Origin: Myripristis murdjan
Lineage: Eukaryota > Chordata > Actinopteri > Holocentriformes > Holocentridae
NCBI RefSeq assembly: GCF_902150065.1
Contig: NC_043987.1
Location: forward strand, 21,564,987 to 21,628,986
Direction of reading: 5' to 3'
Length of the DNA: 64,000 bases
In this document: piece by piece, positions 22,988 to 33,607 of the stretch
How the letters are laid out: the number at the start of each line of letters is the position of its first letter
How positions within the stretch are numbered: position 1 is the stretch's first letter
Notes under the pieces: generated by a model
Database searches by the model: none
What the model was told of the DNA's origin: nothing
Seen by the model: only the letters and a program-made list of their open reading frames with translations
Translations under genes and position numbers: made by a program

Positions 22988-25536
22988 GTCTGACCTCTTA
23001 GTTTTTTGTTTTTGTTTGCAGTTATGCATGGCTTTTGAATGAAACTGGGTGCTTATGCTGAGGATAAATATACCAACATCATTTTCTGATGATTGTCTAG
23101 GAGCATGGTCTGTTTCGCATGCTTATATGGTTTTGCTTCCTGCCTTGCATTGACCACTGTGCCTTTTTATAAATGCATGATCTCAGTAGACTTCAACATT
23201 TTTCTGTGTGGTTCAGTTTGTTGCATCTTTTTGACAGTCACTGTATACTGGTACTGAAACGGTACTGAAATGTAAGCCAATTTCTTTTTAGTTGAAAAAC
23301 TGCTTGATGAGTGATCTGAGACTTTTGCAACTTCCATCAATCGATACCACACAGCTGTCTTGAAACAGCCATTGTTGCATTGTTGCCTGTTTCCTCTTAA
23401 TTACAGAACTCAAGACCATTGCACAAAGGACCAAACCTTAAGGTGCAAATGGAGCCATTCATTGTTTTTACCAACTCAGGTATTATCTGTTCCTCTGTTT
23501 TTAAATCGCTGTCACAAACATTTGCATGACAAAGCTAGAACAATTACTTGAGAGGGCCCTGAGATCTTGCATATGCGTCTGCTAAGGGGCAAAATGCTGT
23601 TAGTGAGTTTTATTATGGTAATAGTGTTTTGTTTTTTGTTTTTTTTTTGTGTGTGTGTTTTAATGATGTTTCATCGCATACAGTATACTCATGTTGTGAT
23701 TTTATATGCAGTGTTGCAACTTTTGAACTTTTGGTTTGTATTTATCAAAGCACTGAAAACTCTGGCCATACTTATGTTGTAAGCCAAATTCATGATGCAT
23801 GGGCAACACTATGATGTTTTTTGTTTGTTTTTTTTTTTGTTTGTTTGTTTTTTTAACCATTAGGTCTGAATTTGAGCCATTTCAACATTTGTGTCTGGTC
23901 TACTGCTTTTGTTTTTTTATGTTTCCCATTTTATTTATTGTTGTTAGGATTCACTTTTTAAACAAGTGAAAATGAGCAGAATGAGGGAAAAGTCATCTTT
24001 CAAGGGAAAAGAGGCCATTTAAAATATTGATGTGTGTAAATGTAGTTTTTAAGATGCATGGATTCGTTGTTTAACGTAAGCCAACTCCTCTGTCAGTAAT
24101 CTTAGGCAGAATACTGATTTAGGCAAAGTCAAACCGCTCTTTTACTCAACTATGTTTCCCCCGCCACCTTTTGTCAACCCCTTGGACTTCTCTCACCCAT
24201 TCTATTTGGCATACATTATACTGTACTGAGACTGCCATACTAATTAGTGCACAGCAATGTGAATCTGTGTATCTGTTCTCCTGCCCATGTCGGCCAATAA
24301 AAAAAATCCCTTCTTTTTTTGTAAAATTGTGTTCTTTATGTTTAATCCATGTCGTTTCCAGTGAAGGCCCTGCCAGAAAACACTGTTTGTGTATGCTCTG
24401 ACTGTGTTGCCATAGCAACCTGGCACACAGGATATTGCTCAATTTGTCTTGGAGTGAAAAAATGTTTATTATAGGCACACAAGCTAAACACAATTCTGCA
24501 GAGAACTTGGAAAGGGGCAGAACATCCATACACTAAGACAAGTATCGGTGTTTTCCATAAATGCAGCCATAAGTGTCTGATCCCATGCTCACTGGCACCT
24601 CAGTCATGGCCACAGCTGATATGCTGTGTAGCATTCTGGTCACAGTGTGAGTCCTACAAGCTACATGCTGGAGAACTACAATAGTCCTGCCTGCTGGGGC
24701 TTAACAAAGCATGGAGTTCACAGGCTATGGGAGTTAAGAATGAAAATAAGTTTGTTGTTTTTTTTTTTTCCTCACATGATTTTGCAAGTCGACAGCAAAG
24801 CAACAGAGATGCCGTCCCTGGTTTAGCAACAATAAAAACTGCAGGACCTGACGATGAATTTGGAGAACTATCAGGCATCTTGTTTTATGACTCTCCACAG
24901 GCAAATGTAGTCAAAACTAGTTTTCATTCCATCCTGGAGCTTATTTTCACAGTCAAGCCAACTGGATCGAGAGCTGAAAGTTTCATTTACTTTGTCTGGT
25001 TTAAACCTGATCACGCCATCAGTTGCAGGGGTCCCTACAATCGGCTGTTATGCAAGTTATTGAGATAAACTAGATGAACCAAGTGGTGCTTTGTTTTTTT
25101 AAATAACAAATAGGCAATTCAGTGGATGGATGTATTACAATCTTATTCCTATACTGACACATATTGTTTTACTCATTATGTTTATGATACTAAATGTGCT
25201 TTTAATGTGCTTATCTGGTATCTGTGTTTTATTTCTCCAACATGAGGAGGCCTTTGCTGTGGTATGTATCCTGCTTTAATGTTTTACAGTCTACTTTACT
25301 TTTTTGGCTACTTTTTTGTAACCAAGGGTTTTCTTTTCAGAGACCTAGACTACCACCACCTGTCAAATTTCCCTCTGTCTTCCCTTTACCCCCAACCCCC
25401 CACCACCCCCAAAGTCAACCGGGATGAAGGCAGCCCTTTTGTTCCTACATAGTTCACTTCAGAGTTGCCAAGCACGGTCAAGTTGGAATTTTCTTCCTCC
25501 CTTCTCTCAGTCGACGACTCATTGACAAAAAAAATC
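22988..25536. other. 3' region of gene 3 and spacer to gene 4
   Basis: Probably 3' UTR followed by intergenic DNA, with several T- and TTTG-rich runs (23,630-23,650 and 23,820-23,860). AATAAA words occur near 24295 and 24829. No further gene is supported. An open frame at about 24727-25068 matches no family I know. Confidence 0.45.
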
Positions 25537-26935
25537 ATGGGAAACAGCTTACTGAAATGGATTATAGCGCTTTGCAAGATTTACATAGGTAAGATGCGAT
25601 AGAGAGCATGTTTTGTTTAACCTAATAGTTGATGCTGTTTGGTGCCATAGCCTGCTTACATAACGGCAGAGATAGTGGTAAATAAAAAGGCTGTTTCACT
25701 GTGATCTGAAGTCCAGATGGGTTAGGGCATCACAGCTACCAAAAGAAGGAAAGATCAGTTACACTTCCCGAAATGTATATTTATAGCCTATTTTATTTCT
25801 GCTTAGTTGGGGCACCATATGCATGAGGAAGTAATTTCATAAAATGACCTATTTATGTCAGGCTATGAAGTGGGTAAACCTTATTCCCTAAATAAAATGT
25901 GATAAATCTGCATCTGTATGAGTTTATCCTCCATCACATGTTCGCGTAACGGGTTACCGGATACCTGCGCAAAAGGTGAGCGCAGCCTAAATGCTCTTGG
26001 TTTACTCAGAATGCGATTCGAACTTCCCCTCATGCCCCACAGATTTCCACTGAAATGACAATAATCTGTATGCACGGTTTACATTTCTGTGCTTTTCAAA
26101 AGGACCGAGTTGTCCCTCACGATCTTCAGGGGGTCCTCAGCTAAACGACGAGTAGTTTAATTCCACTTTAAATTCACTTTAAATAGCTATGATATTGTCT
26201 ATGCGTCAATGCTCAAAGTTAACACGTTTAATATTTAACACAGACCAAATGTCTTTAATATCAGAGTCTGTAGGATTCAAAACCTTGGTTAATGTCCTGA
26301 GATAATTATCATAATAACGGTTTGCATTTCTGAGTTGATATTGTAGCCTATTATGCGTCTCTCTTATCTCTTATTATGAAAAAGAACAGTTGTAATTCTG
26401 TGGTAAAATAAACACCACTGCAAAACAAGCCAAATTATATAAATTATATATAGGAATAAAGTGATACTACAGGAAGAAAAAAAAAATGTCTTGTCCAGCT
26501 ACAAGTAACTATAAACTATTTATTCCTCATAGGAGCACTGTGGGAATATTCTTCATGATTTTTTTCTTGAGTGTGTGTGTTGGAGCAGGGTTATTTGTCA
26601 GTACAGATGCTGATGGTGTTTATGTCTCAGTATCAGGCGAAGGGTGCTCCCTAATCCTGAAGCCCTCCAGGGTTGTGGTGGGGTTTGGGGAGCCGGTGTC
26701 AGTCAGCTGTGAGGCGACTCGCCCGGTGCGCGTCCTGGGCTGGGAGTCGGCCATCGGTGCGGCACACACTCAACAGGACCAGGCTGTCCAGTGGAAGGTA
26801 GACAGCCTCATCGACTGGATAGAGGAGCCCATCTGTTATGGAGTGTTTTTCACCGCCCCGAGACAGTGTGAGGAGAAACTCAACCTCGTTCTCTACAGTG
26901 AGTCCACTTTGTGTTTTTATGCCTGGTGGAGATGA

Positions 26936-26997
<62 letters not shown>

Positions 26998-27884
26998 GTT
27001 CATCAACCCTGTGTGCTTTTCACGCAGAAACTCCAGACAGCGTCACCATCGCCCCTGTGAACCACACTGGCCCAATGGTGGAAGGAAAGGAGTACCAGCT
27101 GCTGTGCGAGGTCCAGAACATCGCTCCTGTCCAGTACCTCACGCTGAGATGGTTCAGAGGCCAGACCGAGGTTTACAAGCACTCGTTCTCTGACCTCACA
27201 CCTTCCTCGCCTGTCCAAGTGTCCTCTATTCTCATGATCACTCCAACCAAAGCTGACAGTGGAGTGCAGTACAGATGTGTGGCAGAGCTGGACCTCGGAC
27301 CGGAGGGACCGCAGCCTCCTCCCTCTGTGACCTCGGAGCCCCTTAATGCCTCCATTTACTGTGAGTTGCAGATACTCAACAAGTCATAGCAAGAGTATTG
27401 ATTTGAGCACTTCAGATTTCTTGCATTCTTTATTATGATTATGGAAATGACAGCGTAAAGTGCTAGGTAATCTTTACACATATTCACAGTTGAAAAATCA
27501 ACTTCTAATTCCTGTGATCTTCTCCTTAGATCCCCCAGCTTTCCTTAGTCCTGAACCAGAAATGTTGGAGCTTATAGTGGGTGCTGAAATTATCTTGAAC
27601 TGCACTGCTACAGGAAACCCCACACCTGTCTACAGCTGGCAATCCTCGCATCCCATACAGGATAGGATGGAAGATGAAGCGGTTCTTACCTCCTCCTCAC
27701 TGCTGCCCGGGACCTACACCTGCACTGCCTCTAACAAACTGGACAAGAGGAGCAAGCAGTTCATCATCAAAGCAAAGTCCACAGGTAGGGCTGACTTTGA
27801 GGTGTACAGCCTCCAGTTACAGGTTTATCACCATGCGTTGTGCACTAATGAGCCTGCAACTTCTGTTTTCACTTAGGCGTTTGA
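25537..27884 (+). CDS. ICAM-like gene 4: three Ig domains, predicted secreted
   Basis: Exons: 25537-25588, 26631-26897 (D1), 27028-27360 (D2), 27530-27784 (D3), then 27877-27884, phase 1 throughout, giving 304 residues. D1 (18-106) has VLGWESAIGA, retaining the ICAM Glu at codon 26744-26746. D2 (107-217) has IAPVQYLTLRWFRGQ and ELDLGPEGP. D3 (218-302) has canonical NCTATGNP and GTYTCTASN. In gene 3 a TM exon follows D3 after a 99-bp intron. Here a 92-bp intron is followed by an acceptor and only Gly-Val-stop. I find no other hydrophobic exon before the poly(A) signal at 28523, so the product should be soluble. The signal peptide of exon 1 (MGNSLLKWIIALCKIYIG) is weak. An extended D1 exon starting at Met 26486 or 26555 would supply a stronger one (GIFFMIFFLSVCVGAGLFV). 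Confidence 0.82.
25589..26630. other. Intron 1 of ICAM-like gene 4, with possible alternative first exon
   Basis: Mostly non-coding. The last 145 bp (from 26486) are open in frame with D1 and encode a hydrophobic leader, so an alternative promoter could start inside this intron. Confidence 0.45.
26938..26993 (+). repeat. (TC)n(AC)n microsatellite in gene 4 intron 2
   Basis: A TC run followed by an AC run fills most of the 130-bp intron between the D1 and D2 exons. Confidence 0.9.
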
Positions 27885-28522
27885 AAGAGGATCTCTTCTG
27901 AGATCAGATGACCACACTGGAAGTGCAAGGAGAGTTGAACTAACAGGATTTCAACGTTGCCTGCTTGAGGAAATGAAATGATAAAGGAATCATGACTCAA
28001 CAGATATCAAGACAATCTTGTTTTTCACCCAAAATGAGATCTCATGACCACAAACAAACAAACAAACAAACAAACATCCTGGGTAGACTCAATAGCAACT
28101 GATGATTGTATTCTGATTTATGTATATTTTAACATGAATGCATTCTGTGAAGCAGGTTGTTTATTTTAGGATCTAGCACAGCTCACCCATTTTGCCTCTG
28201 CCATGTGACATCCTGTTTTGATAACTCTGGCTAATTTATGTGGTCTGTGCAGTGGTTCAGCCTTGTTTGGCATACTAATGAAATTCCAGCTGTCGAATAA
28301 GATTAAAAACGTGCACGCATAATGTAGTGATATTAATTGCATTACCTTTAATACTAATTGCTGTTGAAGAAATAGTACTTGGAGCATTAATATTGATTAA
28401 CTGCAAAATGTATTAATGTTACCAGTATATGGGCATAGACAACCTTAAAGTTTAAAATCTATGTTAAATGTCTTCAGACCATCATTGTAAATATGAATTG
28501 TCTCTTAATTTGTTACTGTATG

Positions 28523-28528
28523 AATAAA
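28523..28528 (+). terminator. AATAAA poly(A) signal of ICAM-like gene 4
   Basis: The hexamer is 639 bp after the predicted stop (27882-27884). It is the first clear AATAAA after the stop. Confidence 0.5.
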
Positions 28529-28570
28529 ACGTCATACAGAATCTGCATTTGTATGAATAGCACTTAAGTA

Positions 28571-28680
28571 CTATTATTATTATTATTATTAGCTGTGGTA
28601 GTAGTAGTAATAGTAGTAGCAGTAGCAGTAGTAGTAGCAGCAGTAGCAGTAGTAGTGGTAGTAGTAGCAGTAGCAGTAAG
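28571..28680 (+). repeat. (ATT)n and (AGT)n trinucleotide repeats
   Basis: Adjacent trinucleotide tracts: ATT at about 28571-28590 and imperfect AGT/AGC from about 28600 to 28680. Confidence 0.85.
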
Positions 28681-29616
28681 TCGCAGGAGAAGAAGTAGTG
28701 TGATTATCACTGGATTTCCCAATACATTTCCGGTGACATCAGTGCCAAATGTAGCCTCTCATTATATCATGCATGTAGACATCTTATTGTTTGAAAATGA
28801 CGACTCATATTTCCTCTTGAAAACCTTCCATTTCCTCCTGCACAATTTGTTTTCTTTGGAGTCTGGCACTTGCTTCTGTTGCTTTCCACTCTTTGGTCTG
28901 CCAGCCTCCTCCTCCTCCTCCTCCTCCACCTCATGGTCGCACAACTTCCTTTGTAGTTACATTAATAATCTCACTGGCTCGCTACCGTGTCACATGTAAT
29001 AGTCTAGACAGCGCAGAAGATACCATCATGCACTGTCATAAATAAAATTTAGAGAAGGAAACATTGAGAAATATTGAACCAGAAAACCAGAAATGACGTT
29101 TAAGGACTACAGGACTTCAGGAAAACTGGAAAGGGGTTGGTAAGATACATAAAACATGCAGGAGGACAAGGAAATAGGATGTAATTTCCTTTTCCTAAAC
29201 AGATTAATCAGTGTATGCATATAAAAATAATGCCATGCACCTACACACTTCGATACAGTAGGTGGCGGTATGCACCTTTAAAAGCTGGTTTGTAAGGAAG
29301 ACGAAGAAGAAAAAAAAAAGAAGAAGCGCGCTACAGTGTCACGTGACCAAAACATTGCCCCGCATGAGGAAGTGCTAATTATTTTAGCATAACAGCTAAA
29401 AGTCGCAGCTCAGTCAAGGTGGCCGTCCGCTTTTAATACGAATAAATGTTAGTAAATGCATATAAGTTTGTTGACAGCACCGAAATCTAACATATATATG
29501 TGGGTATGTCGACGCTACAGCATTGTTTATAAATCTGCAGTGCGTAACGTGCATGAGCCGCACAATGTAAAATAAAAAATAAAGTAAGAATAATAAATGC
29601 CCGTTGTGTTTCAGAC

Positions 29617-29924
29617 ATGCCACAGAAAGATCCGTGTCAGAAGCAAGCGTGTGCGATTCAAAAGTGTCTCCAAGGTACATGAAGTCACTTACATGTGGTG
29701 TTGTGTCGCTAAATGCTCAAGCCAAAGCCAAACTCAGCTCTCCTCCACCGCTTTGCCCTCCCACAGAGAACCGGTACGTGGAGAGCCTGTGTGAGGATGT
29801 GATCCGGGAGATGCGCCGCTGCTGTCGGACGCAGACGGCCGAAACCTCCGTGTGCTGCTCCGGCTTCTCCAAGGAGCACAAGCCCGCAGAGAGCCAGGCC
29901 CCTGCACAGCACCATGAGTCATGA
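29617..29924 (+). CDS. cmc4: CMC4, mitochondrial twin-CX9C protein
   Basis: A 71-residue protein of the mitochondrial intermembrane space, imported and oxidised through the Mia40 route like other twin-CX9C proteins. Exons: 29617-29674 and 29767-29924. The first encodes MPQKDPCQKQACAIQKCLQ, near-identical to the start of human CMC4, with Cys7-X9-Cys17. The second encodes a coiled-coil helix with CEDVIREMRRC (the second CX9C), then CC-SGF-KE as in the human protein. Human CMC4 has 68 residues. CTTCAG-type sequence (GTTTCAG) three bases before the ATG suggests the coding exon begins right there and a 5' UTR exon lies upstream. The ICAM genes precede it and cdc37 follows. Human CMC4 is at Xq28, so this linkage differs from human. 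Confidence 0.92.
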
Positions 29925-30207
29925 CATGGCCTGATACCGTGGATCTGAACACTGGGAGAACATTATATTTAATATAATGTAACACTGTGTCAAAGCTTTA
30001 TTCAATATGAGTAAATTATCGGGAGTTGACTGAGTGAAAGTTGCTCATTTGTTTGTTCCTTTACTTAGACGCACACATCTACACTGTGGCTTGACCAGAC
30101 TTGTGTGTAAGGCGTGGCAGTCACCCAGTAATGAGGCATTTTCATGTGACTGTTTCATCACTGATTTAAATTCACTGTGGATTTACTGGCTACATCATCA
30201 GATTTAA
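29925..30207. other. 3' UTR of cmc4
   Basis: Probably 3' UTR. No AATAAA is seen before the repeat at 30208. The first one downstream is at 30328, inside the repeat. Confidence 0.4.
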
Positions 30208-31591
30208 CCCTTTTTTGTCATTTGGGGTCCATTTGACCTCCAGAAAATGCCTATAATAATAACTGTTAGCAAGGTTTATGTGTGAGGTACTTTATGAGTC
30301 TTGTTGACTACCGTAAACAGCTCTGAAAATAAAATAGAACCTCGCCCACTCACCCCTGCCAATATGTGAAAGTTGTTGTGGGACTCATGTTTTTTTTCTC
30401 AGAAGTGTCACACTAACCCTCAGTGGTTCTGTCACCACAACAGGTGTGGTTCTGTTTGGTCAGGGCCCTGAGGCAAAGGGAAGTTGAAGAATATCAGTAT
30501 GTTATAGTTCCTCTGCGTCATCCAAAACAACTAAAACAAATGTGTGCAAAATGTTGATATTTGTTATGTGTTTCATACAGCAAAAAAAAAAAAAAAAGCC
30601 TGGGGTCAAAGAAACACCAATACATACCAATGTTTACAGGACATTGAAAACATCATGTTAATTTTATGTTGATCCACTTGTCCACTTGAATTAGAAAAAC
30701 TCACAGTTGTGGTCCATGTTGAGATCAACAGTGGACTGCTGATTTGTTGTCCTGCAGGATTTTTGAACACCGGTAGAAAATTATTAGTGTGAGAGAAGCG
30801 CTTTATTGTTCTCTGAGGGAGTCACTCAGAATCCTGACATCACATTTTCAATTGTATGTTTATGCGCCATCACCACCACCAATAATAATAACAATAAAAA
30901 GATGCATGTGGGAAACAAACTGGGAAATTACAATAAACAAGGAGAAAATAGTGTGGGTTAGAGCTTTTAACCCACCTATTATGTCAGACCCCAGTCAGTG
31001 TTTATTGCACCTAAATACATAATACGTGATTTTTGTTGTTTTGTTTTGTTTTGTTGTTGTTGTTGTTTTTTTTTGTTTGTTTGTTTTTTTTGTTTTTTTT
31101 TTTATTTAATGGGGAGAAGTGGATAAACATAAAATGAACATACTGATATGTTTTCAATCTCTTGTACACATTTTGGACACATCTGTTTTTCTTTTGGGTC
31201 TGTGTTAAACATCAACATTTCACACACATTTGTTTTAGTTGTTCTGGATGATACAGAGGAACTATAACACGTCATTTTATAATCTTCTAAACACTTCCCT
31301 CTGCCTCAGGGCCCTCACCAAACACAACCACACTTGTTGTGATGACAGAACCACTGATGTGACATTGGGGAGGGAAAAACATGAGTCCCACAACAACTCT
31401 GATGTATAAGAGTGTGGAGGGTTTATGTTTTATTTAAAGAGTTATTTAGGTATTCAACAGTGCATAAAGTACCTCACACCTAAATTTGGGTAACATTTAC
31501 TATTATACTTTTATTATATAGTCATTTTCTGGAGGTTTAAATAGCTGGGGTCAAACTGAACCCAACTCTGATAAAAAAAAAAAAAAAAAAA
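30208..31591. mobile_element. piggyBac-like DNA element with long inverted arms
   Basis: The left arm (from CCCTTTTTTGTCATTTGGGG) pairs with the right arm (GGGGTCAAACTGAACCC near 31552-31568). Pairing continues inward for several hundred bases: CTCCAGAAAATG with CATTTTCTGGAGG, GTGTGAGGTACTTTATG with CATAAAGTACCTCACACC, and the CAGGGCCCTGAGGC region with GCCTCAGGGCCCT. TTAA flanks both ends (30204-30207 and 31592-31595). The centre (about 30,780-31,130) is unpaired and T-rich. No transposase frame remains. TTAA ends and GGGTC/GACCC-rich termini suggest piggyBac kin. Confidence 0.65.
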
Positions 31592-31666
31592 TTAAGCAAA
31601 TTTGAAGGTAACATGAGAATTAAGAAGTTAGTTAATTAATTAGTTAGTCAGAAGATGAAGATGAAG

Positions 31667-31965
31667 ATTAAAGCTGCAAGCAGCGTTGGACGGGCCCTCG
31701 CCCCCCCCCCCGTGCACGTCGGGGACGGCGCGCGTGTCGAAGCGCAGACAATTCGTCCGTTTGTTCCAGTTTTAAGGGTATTTTTCGGTGCTTTTATTGT
31801 GAAAGAGTTTTGGGCTTTTATTTTGAAAGGTCGCGGAAGTTCTAGCGTGTGACCGACAGGACTACTGGCAGCTGCTGCATGATCACACCAAAATGCAGGC
31901 ACACACACTCACTCACTCACTCACTCACTCACACAAACACACACACACACACATGTGCACGTGCA

Positions 31966-32039
<74 letters not shown>

Positions 32040-33248
32040 ACGCCAACAAAAAACCCACTGGTAGTACATTCGCTGCTGGTGCCCCTCTGGCCACTAGCAG
32101 CGCCCCTCCAGCAGATGGCGCCCTTAGCATGTCCTAGTGTCTGACTGACTTGAGTAGTGGCAGCTGTGGCATGATCACACCAAAATGCAGGCAGACAGAG
32201 AAATCCTCATTCAATCTAATGGAGAAATCCAGAAAACCCACCCCTTTTTGAGGTGTCACAGCTCGGTCACCGTTTAAGTGACAGACTTGATTCAAAGTTT
32301 AAACGAGTCACGAGACTCGGATCTATAAATCTCCCATTTACATGATTTTGCTATCTTTTACCGTTTTTGAGTTATGGCAGTTTTAGTTTGAGAGTGTTTT
32401 CTGCTCCCTCTGAGCTCTTACAATGGGTGTGTATTGCACATTCATGAGGCAGTTAGAGTGAGTCACATGTCCAGGCAGAGTGCAGAGCAGAGCACACCAG
32501 AGTCAAAAATGTTTGAAAACTCTTCACAGCTCCCACAGACTTGGTCCAATCCACATCAAAACTACATATTTTTGTAGGAATTTTCGTCTTCTTTCCATCT
32601 GCATAGTTTTCAAAGCCATCAGACTTTTACTTTAGAGTCCAGGGGCCTAATTAGTGCCAAGTGTCAGCCTCTGCACACCAAACTCCATGGGAAAAAATGA
32701 GATTTTGGCTCTGGCCACTCTGACTTTGAGGGCTTATAAAATCCAAACGAATCGAGTAATGACGGAGTTTTTAGCAACTTTTGTTCAGCACTGTGTCCTC
32801 TGTCATCTATTAAATTTTCAAGCCGCTGGCATTTACGCCCTGGGAGGAGATAGATTTTGTTCAAAGCGGAATTTTGGGCGAGAACGTGATGTTCAAACGC
32901 AAATTGCGGACTTCCTGTTGGTTTTAGAGGGGGGGTGTCAGCGCGTGATTTGTAGGCCTTCATGAGACCTACATTTCGGCGTTGGTTTGGTGTTTCTATC
33001 ACATTCCTGTGGGCCACAGCAGCTGCCTTTGTGTCCCTAGGTGGCGCTACCGAGCCCATTTTTGCACTTAGGGGGTCCGTTTGTCCATTTTATCAAATTT
33101 TTCGCCAGACCTGGCCTGCGTGCCGAATTTGGTGAGTTTTGGAGCATGTTTAGGGGGTCAAATTAAGGCCAAATGACACGTAAGAATAATAATAAAAAAC
33201 GAAGCAATTACAATAGGGCTTCGCGCTGTTCCAGCGCTCGGGCCCTAA
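31667..33248. repeat. 1.6-kb dispersed fish repeat
   Basis: It starts ATTAAAGCTGCAAGCAGCG and ends GGGCTTCGCGCTGTTCCAGCGCTCGGGCCCTAA, an ending I recognise as recurring across spiny-rayed fish genomes. Inside are a C run, a long (CA)n tract (31897-32038), and two copies of GCATGATCACACCAAAATGC (about 31877 and 32169) that point to an internal duplication. There are no convincing coding frames. The class is unknown. Confidence 0.55.
31897..32038 (+). repeat. (CTCA)n/(CA)n microsatellite
   Basis: A tetranucleotide ACTC run passes into a long CA tract with one ATGTGCACGTGCA interruption. Confidence 0.9.
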
Positions 33249-33339
33249 TGAAAGGAAACAGTGCCTGGTGAGATGAACATGTAAATTCAAGCACGCTGAG
33301 ATCCTGACGCCATACGTCAATGCGACAAGGAGAGCGCGG

Positions 33340-33347
33340 TGACGTCA
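33340..33347. promoter_or_regulatory. Perfect CRE in the cdc37 promoter
   Basis: TGACGTCA, the full palindromic CREB/ATF site, lies 261 bp upstream of the cdc37 start codon in a locally CpG-richer stretch. Confidence 0.5.
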
Positions 33348-33369
33348 AAAAGCGGAAACGCAGCAATTC

Positions 33370-33379
33370 CTTCTAGAAA
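33370..33379. promoter_or_regulatory. Two-unit heat-shock-element-like site
   Basis: CTTCTAGAAA fits nTTCnnGAAn, two inverted HSF units, 229 bp before the cdc37 ATG. CDC37 works with HSP90, so HSF1 control would make sense. Two units alone bind weakly. Confidence 0.3.
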
Positions 33380-33607
33380 TTGTAGCAGTGTGTGGCTAGC
33401 TAATGCCAAGATACGTTCACCTGGAGTAGTCCTGGCCAAACACAGGCAGCGGCCTCCTCACTGAAATCAAACACACCTGTCACACCGCCGTTGGCTCCGA
33501 CTGCCACATACATTTCCCTCAGCACTGGTGTATGGTACATTTAATCCAGTAGCTTATTGTGAGTATCTCGCAGGCTAACGCTACCTTGGTTAGCACTTGC
33601 TAGCATA

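Larger units (their letters stand above)
27885..29616. other. 3' UTR of gene 4 and upstream region of cmc4
   Basis: A (CAAA)n tract lies at about 28050-28075 and the poly(A) signal at 28523-28528. ATT and AGT trinucleotide runs fill about 28571-28680. Their translation gives a false Val/Ala-rich peptide. At 29267-29330 the words GGTGGCGGTATGCACC and (GAA)n resemble a common fish repeat tail. Confidence 0.5.

Noticed and set aside
24727-25068. 113-codon open frame between ICAM-like genes 3 and 4
   Set aside because: No known motif and it starts in a T/F-rich artefact. Probably chance.
28595-28700. Val/Ala-rich hydrophobic peptide that looks like a TM segment downstream of gene 4
   Set aside because: It is the translation of an imperfect (AGT)n/(AGC)n repeat, with no acceptor in phase, and it lies after the poly(A) signal of gene 4.
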